Assembly: GCF_001550155.1 (NCBI RefSeq)
Contig: NZ_LRUF01000021.1
Coordinates: 390,630 to 454,629 of the forward strand
DNA length: 64,000 nucleotides
Source: Pseudoalteromonas arabiensis
GTDB taxonomy: Bacteria > Pseudomonadota > Gammaproteobacteria > Enterobacterales > Alteromonadaceae
Direction of reading: 5' to 3'
Below the pieces are notes generated by a model that saw only the letters and a program-made list of their open reading frames with translations, searched no databases and was not told the origin of the DNA. This document shows, one piece after another, positions 1 through 8,842 of this stretch. Made by a program: the position numbers and the translations under genes. The first letter of the stretch is position 1, and each line of letters starts with the position of its first letter.

Positions 1-1457
1 CAGCCAGTTACATCAACATCAGTGATGTTCTTGTAATCGAAGCTTGCTTCAACTCGAAAACGCCCTTCAAAAGGCACTTTAGCAAAAGTATAGTCTTTCA
101 CCGTAGCCTGGGTTAAAGATTTAGGCCCAGTGCCTTTAACACGCAATACTTCAACACCATGTAGTTTTAATTTACTAATAATTGCACTATAAGCTGGCGG
201 AATATAAAAGGCGCTAGGCACATTAACTGTTTTTTTAACGATTTTTTGCCAGTAAATAGGCAATGCATCATAACTTTCTTCTTCACCAAGATAAGCTACT
301 TCCGCTTGCCCTGATAACTCACTTTTACTACGCGTATATTTTATTCCTTTAAATACCAGTGTATCAGGTTCTGTTGCATAGCTGCGCTCAACTACCAGTT
401 GCGTAGGTTTAAATTCACGTTCTTTTTTAACCGCCGCTTGTAACGCTTGATTATTTTTAGCAAGCGCATCAATTGCACCATCTAAAAACACGTAAGTGCC
501 AAGTACACGCTGTTTATAAGGTTTTAAAGAGTGGTTTTCAACTAAGATGCTCGGTAAAGAACGTAAATCGCCCCACCCATTCGAATAGCGTGGTGTTGCA
601 ACCCATCCAGCCAATCCTTTTTTAAAATCACGTTTATCCATTACAAAAACTAACGGACCGGGAATATGACCCATCTTAGCCAATTTAGTGTCGATAACTG
701 GCTTGAACATTGTGTCGAGTGCTTCTGAAACACTGGGTGATTCACTTGAAAAAACCGGATTATAGCCATACGTCACATCATATTGATAATCAGCGCCGTC
801 GGTAACATGTACATCCACATAAAGATCGGGTTTGAACGTATTAATAACCTTCAACACACCTCGCACTTCTGGGGTATCTAACTTAGTGTAATCACGATTA
901 AGGTTTAAATTTAAACCATTGGTTCTAAAACCCATTTCAACGGGGCCACGCTGATTTATACGATTAAATTGGCTACTTCTTTCATGTCCATCAACATTTA
1001 AAATAGGAATGAAAAGTATATTTACTTTACTCAAGATATCACGGCGCTTGCCTGTTGCAATGTCACGCAGCAGCATAAACATGGCATCTTTGCCATCAAT
1101 CTCACCGCTATGAATACCAGCTTGAATAAAAATTGTTGGTTTTGCATCAGACGTTAACTGCGCTGCATCGAACAAACCTTGCTCATTCGCAACTAACATT
1201 TTTATCTTACGCCCTGCACTGCTTGTTGCGATTGTTTGTACTTTAAACTGTGTTGGGTTGGCTGCAACAAGCCTATCAACAAACGCCATGGTATCTTCAT
1301 AGTTTGGCGAACGCATACCGCCACTTAATTCAAAATCTGTAGTTAATGGACCTTTTTCTTGCATCAACGTCACACTTTCACCTTGCCAAGGTTTTAAGGG
1401 TGGTAAGTGACTGTCCATGGTCACAGCAGCAGATAAAAACATTAAGCCAGCAAACAT
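1..1457 (-). CDS. M14 family zinc carboxypeptidase, partial (C-terminus beyond window start)
   Basis: About 485 residues are visible and the frame is still open at position 1, so the C-terminus lies outside. The family hydrolyses C-terminal peptide bonds with one zinc ion. The first zinc motif is GIHSGEIDGKD (His and Glu near residues 116 and 119), followed by NLNRDYTKLDTPE, the third zinc ligand in DVHVTDGADYQYD, and the likely catalytic Glu in LVENHSLKPYKQR. The ATG at 1457 is preceded by an in-frame stop, and the hydrophobic MFAGLMFLSAAV looks like a short export signal without the usual basic start. The gene follows rplT in the same direction but a terminator separates them. Substrate is not predictable. 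Confidence 0.85.
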   Translation of the reverse strand, partial: MFAGLMFLSAAVTMDSHLPPLKPWQGESVTLMQEKGPLTTDFELSGGMRSPNYEDTMAFVDRLVAANPTQFKVQTIATSSAGRKIKMLVANEQGLFDAAQLTSDAKPTIFIQAGIHSGEIDGKDAMFMLLRDIATGKRRDILSKVNILFIPILNVDGHERSSQFNRINQRGPVEMGFRTNGLNLNLNRDYTKLDTPEVRGVLKVINTFKPDLYVDVHVTDGADYQYDVTYGYNPVFSSESPSVSEALDTMFKPVIDTKLAKMGHIPGPLVFVMDKRDFKKGLAGWVATPRYSNGWGDLRSLPSILVENHSLKPYKQRVLGTYVFLDGAIDALAKNNQALQAAVKKEREFKPTQLVVERSYATEPDTLVFKGIKYTRSKSELSGQAEVAYLGEEESYDALPIYWQKIVKKTVNVPSAFYIPPAYSAIISKLKLHGVEVLRVKGTGPKSLTQATVKDYTFAKVPFEGRFRVEASFDYKNITDVDVTG

Positions 1458-1608
1458 ATTACTCTCAGGTGCGATACTTATTTAATTAGAAGAAATTATA
1501 ACAACTAATCTGAGTTGATTGCGTAAACTGCGGTGATTCAACAAAAAAATGGAGCTAATGACATGCGTATATAATTATTTAGCAAAGAAATGTTTTGAGT
1601 TTGAGATC

Positions 1609-1635
1609 AAAAAAAGGAGCACAAGGCTCCTTTTT
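1609..1635 (-). terminator. Rho-independent terminator of the thrS-infC-rpmI-rplT operon
   Basis: Perfect 10-bp stem (arms AAAAAGGAGC and GCTCCTTTTT) around a 5-nt loop, ending in a run of U on the minus strand just after the rplT stop. It separates the ribosomal operon from the downstream peptidase gene. Confidence 0.85.
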
Positions 1636-1656
1636 AAAACTTTTATGAAAAGCGAA

Positions 1657-2016
1657 TTAAGCCGCTAGGCCTTCTTTTGCTTTTTCAACAAGTGCTGCAA
1701 ATGCAACTTGGTCATAAACTGCGATATCTGCAAGGATCTTACGATCGATTTCTACAGAAGTCTTTTTAAGACCATTGATAAAACGGCTGTATGAAAGACC
1801 GTTTTGACGAGCTGCTGCATTGATACGTGCAATCCAAAGTTGACGGAAAGTACGTTTCTTAGCACGACGGTCACGGTAAGCGTATTGACCCGCTTTAGTA
1901 ACTGCCTGGAAAGCTACGCGGTAAACACGTGAACGTGCTCCGTAGTAACCTTTAGCTTGCTTTAAAACTTTTTTGTGACGTGCACGTGCGATAACACCGC
2001 GTTTAACTCTTGCCAT
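1657..2016 (-). CDS. rplT: 50S ribosomal protein L20
   Basis: 119 residues, the usual length. Begins [18 protein letters not shown], with the very basic N-terminal tail that threads into 23S rRNA and the compact C-terminal domain around [17 protein letters not shown]20 is an early assembly protein of the large subunit and, in E. coli, represses its own operon by binding the rpmI leader mRNA. It is the last gene of thrS-infC-rpmI-rplT here, 15 bases after rpmI. The pheS-pheT genes that follow rplT in enterobacteria are absent from the visible downstream DNA. Confidence 0.98.
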   Translation of the reverse strand: MARVKRGVIARARHKKVLKQAKGYYGARSRVYRVAFQAVTKAGQYAYRDRRAKKRTFRQLWIARINAAARQNGLSYSRFINGLKKTSVEIDRKILADIAVYDQVAFAALVEKAKEGLAA

Positions 2017-2031
2017 TTCTGAAGACTCCTA

Positions 2032-2232
2032 TTAAGCGAATGGTAACATACGTGAAACTAGACCATGGTCATTCTTATGAACCATCATCTTAGGACGTAA
2101 GTGTAATTTACGCTTAGAAGTTTTCTTAGTCAGAATGTGACGAAGATGCGCTTGTTTACGCTTGAAACCGCCAGAAGCAGTCTTTTTGAAACGCTTAGCA
2201 GCGCCTCTGTGAGTTTTTAGCTTATAAGCCAT
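2032..2232 (-). CDS. rpmI: 50S ribosomal protein L35
   Basis: 66 residues, extremely basic, beginning [20 protein letters not shown] and containing the [13 protein letters not shown] segment typical of bacterial L35. It is a small structural protein of the large ribosomal subunit. It sits between infC and rplT as in most proteobacteria. The 211-base leader that separates it from infC holds a long hairpin, annotated separately, in the place where E. coli has its L20 repressor site. The start is the ATG preceded by TTGGAG. Confidence 0.98.
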   Translation of the reverse strand: MAYKLKTHRGAAKRFKKTASGGFKRKQAHLRHILTKKTSKRKLHLRPKMMVHKNDHGLVSRMLPFA

Positions 2233-2372
2233 TGCAATAACTCCAAATGTATTGCTTTACGATTAGGCAAGCAGGCGAGAGGTAAATAAATAACTCTACT
2301 TTTAAGGCCAAACTTACCGCCAATATCCGGTGAAAATCCAGTCAATATAACTGCAATTTTACTTTAAACCGG

Positions 2373-2417
2373 TTATTTCAGGTGAACAGCATGCTGCTAC
2401 TTGGAGACCTGAAATAA
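2373..2417 (-). promoter_or_regulatory. Long hairpin in the infC-rpmI intergenic leader, candidate L20 operator
   Basis: On the minus strand TTATTTCAGGT and ACCTGAAATAA form a perfect 11-bp stem enclosing 23 nt that contain the self-complementary CAGCATGCTG. No U run follows, so it is not a simple terminator. Its place between infC and rpmI matches the translational operator bound by L20 in E. coli; the assignment to L20 is inference. Confidence 0.5.
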
Positions 2418-2443
2418 ATTCGGTGCGTATTATCGCTTGTTTA

Positions 2444-2989
2444 TTACTTTTTAGCAATAGGGGCCATCATCATTACCATTTGACGACCTTCAACACGATT
2501 AGGGAAAGATTCAACTTGTGAAACATCTTCCAAATCAGCTTTAACACGATTTAATAATTCAATACCAATTTCTTGGTGAGCCATTTCACGGCCACGGAAG
2601 CGAATAGTAATTTTAGCTTTATCACCCGCTTCTAAGAACTTACGCAAGTTGCGAAGCTTAACCTGGTAATCACCTTCATCCGTACCTGGACGGAATTTGA
2701 TTTCTTTAACCTGGATCTGCTTTTGCTTTTTCTTTTGTTCTTTTAGTTCTTTGCTTTTTTCAAAGATGAACTTACCGTAGTCCATAACCTTACATACAGG
2801 TGGCTCTGCATTAGGACTGATTTCTACAAGATCTACACCCGCATCATCAGCCATAGCTTGCGCTTCTTTTAATGACACGATGCCAGCTTGCTCGCCGTCA
2901 ATGTCAATTAAACGAACTTCTTTAGCTGTAATATCTTCGTTGATACGATTTTTTTGAGCTGTTTGTTGCCCTTTCTTGCCGCCTCTAAT
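2444..2989 (-). CDS. infC: Translation initiation factor IF-3
   Basis: 181 residues from an ATT start. IF-3 binds the 30S subunit, prevents premature 50S joining and checks start codon identity. Conserved stretches are [20 protein letters not shown] in the N domain, a lysine-rich linker, and [19 protein letters not shown] plus [10 protein letters not shown] in the C domain. A TTG five codons upstream is open but falls in the Shine-Dalgarno box. ATT aligns with the E. coli start and lies 8 nt after GGAGG. AUU starts let IF-3 repress its own translation. It lies 72 bases after thrS in the same operon. Confidence 0.97.
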   Translation of the reverse strand: MRGGKKGQQTAQKNRINEDITAKEVRLIDIDGEQAGIVSLKEAQAMADDAGVDLVEISPNAEPPVCKVMDYGKFIFEKSKELKEQKKKQKQIQVKEIKFRPGTDEGDYQVKLRNLRKFLEAGDKAKITIRFRGREMAHQEIGIELLNRVKADLEDVSQVESFPNRVEGRQMVMMMAPIAKK

Positions 2990-3002
2990 GGTACGATCCT
3001 CC
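2987..3002 (-). promoter_or_regulatory. Shine-Dalgarno box and ATT start codon of infC
   Basis: Minus-strand GGAGG at 3002-2998, eight spacer bases, then ATT at 2989-2987 followed by AGAGGCGGC, which encodes the RGGK of IF-3. This is the spacing expected for a strong site. The rare AUU start is the known basis of IF-3 autoregulation in E. coli. Confidence 0.85.
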
Positions 3003-3061
3003 AAGAATATAAAATAAAAAGCGTGTAGTTAGCTGTTTGTTATGCCCTACACGCTCATGAT

Positions 3062-4972
3062 TTACTGTCGATTTTTTATTTCATCACTAATTTTAGCTAC
3101 AAAATCATCAACATTAAATTTGCCTAGGTCTTCACCTGTGCGAGTGCGTACTGCCACTTCTTGTTGTTCAACTTCTTTGTCGCCAACAACAAGTAAATAT
3201 GGAATACGTTTTAACGTATGTTCACGGATTTTAAAGCCAATCTTCTCATTTCTCAAGTCAGCAGCGGCTCTAATTCCAAGTTTATTTAATTTTTGTACAA
3301 TTTCTTGCACATAATCAGCTTGTTTATCGGTGATATTCATAATCACAACTTGCTTAGGCGCAAGCCATGTTGGAAACAAGCCAGCGTATTCTTCGGTTAA
3401 AATACCAATGAAACGCTCGATTGAACCTAATATAGCACGATGAATCATCACTGGTGTACGACGTTCATTATTTTCTGCAACGTATGTCGCACCTAAACGA
3501 CCCGGTAATGCAAAATCTAGCTGTACAGTACCACATTGCCATGCACGATCTAAACAGTCATAGAGTGTAAACTCAATTTTAGGACCATAAAATGCACCTT
3601 CACCTGGTAGGTAATCAAATTCAATGTCATTTGCTTTCAGCGCTTCAGCCAGTGCAAGCTCAGCTTTATCCCACATTTCGTCTTCGCCGATACGCTTTTC
3701 TGGACGAGTTGATAGTTTTACAACAATCTTTTCAAAGCCAAACGTTTCGTATGTATCGTAAACCATTTTGATACATGACGATACTTCATCCATGATTTGC
3801 TCTTCTGTACAGAAGATATGCGCATCATCTTGAGTAAAGCCACGTACACGCATTAAGCCGTGCAATGCACCTGATGGTTCGTTTCGGTGACAACACCCAA
3901 ACTCAGCCATACGCAATGGAAGATCACGGTATGATTTTAAACCTTGATTAAAGATTTGCACGTGACCTGGGCAGTTCATTGGTTTAATTGCATATTCGCG
4001 CTTTTCTGATTCAGTTGTGAACATGGCATCTGAATATTTATCCCAGTGACCTGATTTTTCCCATAAACCACGATCCATCATTAGTGGGCCTTTCACTTCT
4101 TCGTAATCATACTCACGTAGTTTTTCACGAACAAAGTCTTCTAGTTCACGGTAAATGCTCCAGCCGTCATTATGCCAAAACACCATGCCTGGTGCTTCTT
4201 CTTGCCAGTGCCAAAGGTCAAGTGCTTTACCAATACGGCGATGGTCACGTTTTTCAGCTTCTTCTAAACGTTTTAAATACGCTTTAAGTTGCTTTTTATC
4301 TGCCCATGCTGTGCCATAAATACGCTGTAGCATTTTATTTTCTGAATCACCACGCCAATATGCACCCGCCACTTTCATAATTTTGAAGTGTTGGCAGAAT
4401 TTCATATTTGGTACATGTGGGCCACGACACATGTCAACATATTCTTCGTGATGGTATAAGCCTGGACGGTCATCTTTTGCAATATTCTCGTCTAAGATTT
4501 CCATTTTATATGTTTCACCGCGTGCTTCAAAAGTATCACGCGCTTCTTGCCAGCTGACGGTCTTTTTAACCACATCGTAGTTTGTTTTAGCAAGCTCAAG
4601 CATACGCTTTTCAATTGCATCTAAATCGTCTTGGCTTAAAGAATGCTCCATATCGATATCGTAATAGAAACCGTTATCGATGGTCGGACCGATTGCCATT
4701 TTCGCTTCAGGGAAAAGTTGCTTAACTGCATGACCAATAAGGTGCGCACATGAGTGACGGATGATCTCTAAACCATCGTCGTCTTTTGCTGTGATAATTT
4801 CTAAACGTGCGTCATCGGTAATTAAATCACATGCATCAACACGCGAGCCATTCACACGGCCGGCAATAGTTGCCTTGGCAAGGCCAGGACCGATATCACT
4901 TGCTACATCATAGGTACTTACTGGGTTTTCAAAACTACGCTGACTGCCGTCAGGGAGGGTAATAACTGGCAT
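3062..4972 (-). CDS. thrS: Threonine-tRNA ligase
   Basis: 636 residues, full length. It charges tRNA-Thr in the cytoplasm. Visible in order: an N-terminal TGS domain ([11 protein letters not shown]), the editing domain with [12 protein letters not shown] and the DMCRGPH cysteine that removes mischarged serine, the class II catalytic core with the zinc cysteine in KPMNCPGHV, motif 2 around [15 protein letters not shown], a zinc histidine in DDAHIFC, motif 3 with [13 protein letters not shown], and the C-terminal anticodon-binding domain. The ATG follows AAGGA. First gene of the operon; in E. coli ThrS represses itself through a leader mRNA, which the roughly 200-base leader here could allow. 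Confidence 0.98.
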   Translation of the reverse strand: MPVITLPDGSQRSFENPVSTYDVASDIGPGLAKATIAGRVNGSRVDACDLITDDARLEIITAKDDDGLEIIRHSCAHLIGHAVKQLFPEAKMAIGPTIDNGFYYDIDMEHSLSQDDLDAIEKRMLELAKTNYDVVKKTVSWQEARDTFEARGETYKMEILDENIAKDDRPGLYHHEEYVDMCRGPHVPNMKFCQHFKIMKVAGAYWRGDSENKMLQRIYGTAWADKKQLKAYLKRLEEAEKRDHRRIGKALDLWHWQEEAPGMVFWHNDGWSIYRELEDFVREKLREYDYEEVKGPLMMDRGLWEKSGHWDKYSDAMFTTESEKREYAIKPMNCPGHVQIFNQGLKSYRDLPLRMAEFGCCHRNEPSGALHGLMRVRGFTQDDAHIFCTEEQIMDEVSSCIKMVYDTYETFGFEKIVVKLSTRPEKRIGEDEMWDKAELALAEALKANDIEFDYLPGEGAFYGPKIEFTLYDCLDRAWQCGTVQLDFALPGRLGATYVAENNERRTPVMIHRAILGSIERFIGILTEEYAGLFPTWLAPKQVVIMNITDKQADYVQEIVQKLNKLGIRAAADLRNEKIGFKIREHTLKRIPYLLVVGDKEVEQQEVAVRTRTGEDLGKFNVDDFVAKISDEIKNRQ

Positions 4973-5174
4973 TATAAATCCTTACTACAGTGGTGATGCC
5001 TACAATGCATCACATGTATTTTTTAAAAAATTAATTTGTAAACTCTGCAACGCTTTTACGAATAAGCATTGCCATTTTAGTGCCTATTTAGGCTCATATT
5101 CACTGAGTCTTCGCAAACATGAACGACCATTGTCGCCGCTACTGAATTCAAATACAAGTAGTTAGAAGACTAAA

Positions 5175-5204
5175 TTGACAATTACTTATCCCATTTCATA
5201 CTTA
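5175..5204 (+). promoter_or_regulatory. Probable sigma70 promoter for the EEP-family gene
   Basis: TTGACA at 5175-5180, 18-bp spacer, TACTTA at 5199-5204, about 25 bases before the chosen start. The opposite strand of this interval (4973-5228) is the thrS leader, which also contains a GCCTATTTAGGC palindrome near 5080 of unknown role. Confidence 0.5.
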
Positions 5205-5228
5205 GTGAAGATAACTTTTTGGGTAAAT

Positions 5229-6245
5229 ATGATGTCAAAACCTCACACAGTTAAATTTGCAACATTTAATTTGCTAAATTATACAGCACCACCCTATTCT
5301 TTTTATCAGCAACATGAACATTATAATAAAACCCAGTGGCGCCAAAAGCAGCAATTTATCGCCCAGTTTCTAAACCAAACCCAAGCCGATATAGTCGCTT
5401 TTCAAGAAGTGTTTAGCTATCAAGCATTGGAAGTACAATGTAAAGAAGCAGGTTACGACTACTTTGAAATAGTTGACACGCCAAGTCACGATGCGCTGTA
5501 TCCACAGGTACTTTTCAATCCCATTGTCGCTTTAGCCAGTAAGTACCCTTTAAAAAGCTGTGAACCACTGACACCATGCCCTGAACTGCTTGAATACCTG
5601 AATAACCAAAATGAGTTCAAGTTCAATAGAACCCCTATTAAATGCTTAATCTCAATCCCCTTCTTTGGGGATATCTGCTGTTATGTGGTTCACTTTAAAT
5701 CACAACGCGTGCAATCAATGGCGCATATTTTAAATATTCATAACCTTGAAGATCCATTACTTCAATTGCTACATCAAACTGTGGGGACTATGCAATCGCA
5801 AATATCACGTTCCCTCGAGGCCTCAATTGTTTATTACGATGCTTTAAAGACACAGCGTGAAAAACAATGTGCAACTATTGTGATGGGTGATTTTAACGAT
5901 GTACTTACTAGCCCGACATTATCATTTATGACACAAGGTTTTCATCCGACACGCTGTGAACCATGCATCGAGCAAAATGAACCTGTGGTAGGATTAACAG
6001 ATGCATATCTATTTAGTGATGAAAATAAAGCAGGCTATACTAAGCCCTTCAGTCATTATTACCATCGCCGTGGCAGCGTACTTGATTATATCCTTGTTTC
6101 TGCACATTTTAATCCTGAATGTGCAATGTCAAAAGTGAGTTCAGTCTCCTATTCGAGCTTTGAAGAACATTTAAATCCTGCCGAAACACTTGAAGACATA
6201 AGCGTCAGTGATCATAGTGCGATTGCTATTAAAATTCATTTTTAA
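5229..6245 (+). CDS. Endonuclease/exonuclease/phosphatase (EEP) family protein
   Basis: 338 residues from ATG 5229. EEP-fold motifs are all present: FATFNLLNY at the N-terminus, ADIVAFQEVF with the metal-binding Glu, VMGDFNDV with the Asp-Asn pair, a C-terminal LDYILVS and the SDHSAIAI His-Asp pair. The fold cleaves phosphodiesters in nucleic acids, lipids or inositol phosphates; which one is not evident. No signal peptide, so probably cytoplasmic. A TTG 54 bases upstream keeps the frame open, but it coincides with a -35 box and would add a non-conserved hydrophobic segment, so the ATG pair at 5229/5232 is preferred. Confidence 0.82.
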   Translation: MMSKPHTVKFATFNLLNYTAPPYSFYQQHEHYNKTQWRQKQQFIAQFLNQTQADIVAFQEVFSYQALEVQCKEAGYDYFEIVDTPSHDALYPQVLFNPIVALASKYPLKSCEPLTPCPELLEYLNNQNEFKFNRTPIKCLISIPFFGDICCYVVHFKSQRVQSMAHILNIHNLEDPLLQLLHQTVGTMQSQISRSLEASIVYYDALKTQREKQCATIVMGDFNDVLTSPTLSFMTQGFHPTRCEPCIEQNEPVVGLTDAYLFSDENKAGYTKPFSHYYHRRGSVLDYILVSAHFNPECAMSKVSSVSYSSFEEHLNPAETLEDISVSDHSAIAIKIHF

Positions 6246-6270
6246 AGCAACTGTTTTTCAGGTCGTTACT

Positions 6271-6279
6271 TGCTATAAT
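6271..6279 (+). promoter_or_regulatory. Extended -10 promoter for the DUF3010 gene
   Basis: TGCTATAAT gives a TG-n extended -10 element with a perfect TATAAT at 6274-6279, 25 bases before the ATG. No good -35 is visible, as is usual for extended -10 promoters. Confidence 0.65.
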
Positions 6280-6303
6280 TGCGAAAATTAAGTTATTTAG
6301 AGA

Positions 6304-6756
6304 ATGACCATGAGAACATGCGGTGTAGAAATTACCGGTAGCGACGTGCTGCTGTGTATTTTAACGAAAGATAACGATGTGTTTGATATCCGTGATATAA
6401 GACAAACTCGCTTTACCTTAGCGAACGGTAACGACACGGAAGTGATGCGTAAATTTCAATTTGATTTCAGAAAATTAATGCAAGACTATCAAATTGATTC
6501 TGTAGCAATTAAAGAACGTCAGCCGAAAGGTAAGTTTGCTGGCAGTGCAAAAGGTTTTAAGATGGAAACGGCTATCCAACTGATTGAAGAACTAGACGTA
6601 GAAGTATTAAGCGCAACGACAATAAAAGAACAGTTAAAACGTAACCCTCTACCTATCGCGTTTGAAGATACAGGTCTTAAAAAGTTTCAAGAAAATGCCT
6701 TTATTAATGCCTACGTTTATTTGATGCGTAAAACCTACAAGCGAGATGAAGCCTAA
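6304..6756 (+). CDS. DUF3010 family protein
   Basis: 150 residues, with a second possible ATG two codons in. The N-terminus CGVEITGSDVLLCIL followed by a DSVAIKERQPKGKFAGSAKG segment resembles the RNase H/RuvC-like layout (a first beta strand with an acidic residue, later VxIKER), which fits my memory of DUF3010, a family found in Vibrio, Shewanella and Pseudoalteromonas. No biochemical role is known to me. It stands alone, with its own promoter and a strong terminator, so it is a monocistronic unit. The nuclease-like fold is inference; no activity should be assumed. Confidence 0.75.
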   Translation: MTMRTCGVEITGSDVLLCILTKDNDVFDIRDIRQTRFTLANGNDTEVMRKFQFDFRKLMQDYQIDSVAIKERQPKGKFAGSAKGFKMETAIQLIEELDVEVLSATTIKEQLKRNPLPIAFEDTGLKKFQENAFINAYVYLMRKTYKRDEA

Positions 6757-6773
6757 CCATTTATCAATACTTG

Positions 6774-6799
6774 AAAAACGTGCTTATGCACGTTTTTTT
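6774..6799 (+). terminator. Rho-independent terminator after the DUF3010 gene
   Basis: Arms AAAAACGTGC and GCACGTTTTT with a TTAT loop and two further T residues; perfect 10-bp stem 18 bases after the stop codon. Confidence 0.92.
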
Positions 6800-6873
6800 G
6801 TGCCTGTAAAAAGACCATCCTTTCCTCCCAACTTAGAGCTACACTCTGTACATTAGTCTTATATCGCTTTCAT

Positions 6874-6883
6874 TTGTCGACAA
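6874..6883. promoter_or_regulatory. TGTCGACA palindrome upstream of the acyl-CoA synthetase gene
   Basis: TTGTCGACAA, identical to the site at 57161 upstream of the methylcitrate operon, 110 bases before the start codon. Likely operator of the GntR-family regulator encoded at 56426-57130; shared control is inference from sequence identity. Confidence 0.55.
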
Positions 6884-6993
6884 TCTATGCTTAGTTAAAC
6901 ATGTAAGCTAATGCTATGCGAATATTCAATAAATTGATTTAGCTATTTTCGCATCAAGTCCACGACAACATTCAATAGGACACGGAGAACACA

Positions 6994-8709
6994 ATGCAAG
7001 CAAACAATATACATGGTAACAGTCTTCCATTAACACAAAGCTATTTCCAAGGCGCTACTGATGTTCCCTTAATTGATAAAACAATAGGTCAGTATCTTGA
7101 CGCTATTGTCGACAATAACCCAGAACATCCTGCTATTGTTGTTAATCATCAAAACATTCGTCTGACATACAAAGAATACCAACATCGAATTAATCAACTC
7201 GCTATGGGGCTACTCTCGCTTGGCGTTAAACCAGGAGACCGTGTTGGTATCTGGTCCCCTAATAATATTGAATGGTGTTTAACGCAATTCGCTACCGCAA
7301 AAATTGGTGCCATTATGGTATGTATTAACCCAGCATATCGCCCCAGTGAATTAAAATATGCCCTTAACAGCGTTGAGTGCTCAACACTTATTACCGCGAG
7401 TGAATTTAAAGCGAGTAATTATATAAGCATGCTTAACGAACTTGCCCCTGAGTTAAAAAACTCACATGCAGGTGAGTTAAACCTAAACGCCCTTCCACAT
7501 TTAAAAAACATCATCCGTATTGGTGATAAGCCAGCTCCAGGAATGTTCAGTTTTGATGATATAATGCAACGCGCTACAGATGCTCATAAACTCGAACTCG
7601 ATGCGATTGCAGCTACGTTGAATTGCGAGCAAGATATCAATATTCAATTTACATCAGGCACCACAGGCAACCCAAAAGGCGCGACCTTATCGCATAAAAA
7701 CATTCTCAATAATGGCTTTTTGATGGCTGAGGCTATGAAACTGACATATCAGGATAAACTCTGTATTCCTGTGCCTCTGTACCATTGTTTTGGTATGGTG
7801 TTAGGTAATTTAGTGTGTATTAGTAAAGGTGCAACAGCGGTCTTCCCAAGTGATTCATTTGATCCTAAAACAACCCTTGAAGTGGTAGAAAAAGAACGTT
7901 GTACCGCTCTTCATGGCGTACCGACTATGTTTATAGCAGAATTGGAACACAAAGAGTTCGCTCAGTATGATTTATCTAGCCTACGAACGGGCATCATGGC
8001 CGGTTCGACATGCCCTGAGCAAGTTATGCGCAAAGTTCATTCACTAATGCATATGACAGAAGTCGTGATTGGTTATGGGCAAACTGAATGTAGCCCGATT
8101 AACAATGTGACTGAAACTGACTCACCAATTGAAAAGCAAGTGAGTACTGTCGGCCGCGCTCTGGCCCATACCGAGGTGAAAATTATTGATGAACTGGGTG
8201 ATATTCAACAGATTGGTATCCCTGGCGAAGTATGTAGCCGCGGTGCGGGTATCATGCGCTGCTATTGGAACGATAAAGAGAAAACGGATGCCACCATTGA
8301 TAAGGACGGCTGGTTACACTCTGGAGATTTAGGGGTAATGGACGAAGAAGGGTTTGTTTCTATCGTTGGTCGCATTAAAGATATGATTATTCGTGGCGGT
8401 GAGAACATATATCCACGAGAAATCGAGGAGGTACTTTACACCTACCCAGGTATCCAAGATGCCGCAATTTTTGGAATTAGCGATGAAAAATATGGCGAAG
8501 AAGTGTGTGCGTGGATACAACCACAGGATGATGCAGTACTAGATGAACAGGCCATTCGCACATTTTTAAAAGACAAGCTTGCCTATTTTAAAGTACCAAA
8601 GCACATTCACTTTGTCGATGAATACCCAATGACAGTCACAGGTAAGCTACAAAAATTCAAAATGCGTGAGCAAATGCAGGAGTTGCTCAGTGAAAAAACA
8701 TTCTCGTAA
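6994..8709 (+). CDS. AMP-dependent acyl-CoA synthetase (ACSF2/FadD-like)
   Basis: 571 residues. Activates a fatty or other carboxylic acid to acyl-CoA through an acyl-adenylate. The P-loop FTSGTTGNPKGATLSHKN lies near residue 220, the adenylate motif is GYGQTECSP, then LHSGDLG, the hinge GRIKDMIIRGGENIYPREIE, and the catalytic lysine region TVTGKLQKFKMRE at the C-terminus. Length and motif order match medium-chain acyl-CoA ligases of the ACSF2 type; chain length cannot be read from sequence. GGAG lies 8 nt before the ATG. It is monocistronic, with one GTCGAC palindrome upstream and another inside codons 37-41, hinting at control with the propionate operon. Confidence 0.9.
   Translation: MQANNIHGNSLPLTQSYFQGATDVPLIDKTIGQYLDAIVDNNPEHPAIVVNHQNIRLTYKEYQHRINQLAMGLLSLGVKPGDRVGIWSPNNIEWCLTQFATAKIGAIMVCINPAYRPSELKYALNSVECSTLITASEFKASNYISMLNELAPELKNSHAGELNLNALPHLKNIIRIGDKPAPGMFSFDDIMQRATDAHKLELDAIAATLNCEQDINIQFTSGTTGNPKGATLSHKNILNNGFLMAEAMKLTYQDKLCIPVPLYHCFGMVLGNLVCISKGATAVFPSDSFDPKTTLEVVEKERCTALHGVPTMFIAELEHKEFAQYDLSSLRTGIMAGSTCPEQVMRKVHSLMHMTEVVIGYGQTECSPINNVTETDSPIEKQVSTVGRALAHTEVKIIDELGDIQQIGIPGEVCSRGAGIMRCYWNDKEKTDATIDKDGWLHSGDLGVMDEEGFVSIVGRIKDMIIRGGENIYPREIEEVLYTYPGIQDAAIFGISDEKYGEEVCAWIQPQDDAVLDEQAIRTFLKDKLAYFKVPKHIHFVDEYPMTVTGKLQKFKMREQMQELLSEKTFS
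7104..7117. promoter_or_regulatory. 14-bp TGTCGACA palindrome inside the acyl-CoA synthetase gene
   Basis: TATTGTCGACAATA is a perfect 14-bp palindrome, the best copy of the motif in the window, 111 bases downstream of the start codon and about 230 bases from the upstream site. Two sites on both sides of a promoter-proximal region would permit looping; this is inference. Confidence 0.45.
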
Positions 8710-8717
8710 TTAAGAGA

Positions 8718-8750
8718 TAGCTAAAGCTCTGCATTATAGAGCTTTAGCTA
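8718..8750. terminator. Perfect 13-bp hairpin between convergent genes
   Basis: Arms TAGCTAAAGCTCT and AGAGCTTTAGCTA with a 7-nt loop, lying between the acyl-CoA synthetase stop and the gdhA stop. The U run is poor on both strands, so it may be a weak bidirectional terminator or a 3' end-stabilising hairpin. Confidence 0.55.
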
Positions 8751-8842
8751 AAAATGCACTTTTATTTATCTAAAATAGTCTCAAAGCCACCATATATCAT
8801 GCGTTTTCTGTAAAATGGCATGGGGTTGTTTTCAGATCTCAG

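Noticed and set aside
3042-3314. Plus-strand ORF over thrS
   Set aside because: Antisense shadow of a conserved gene, no ribosome site; the same applies to many other frames opposite or overlapping thrS, ftsK, clpA, icd and acnD.
5175-5228. TTG start that would extend the EEP-family protein by 18 residues
   Set aside because: The TTG is the first half of a TTGACA -35 box and the added sequence is not typical of the family; ATG 5229 or 5232 is better.
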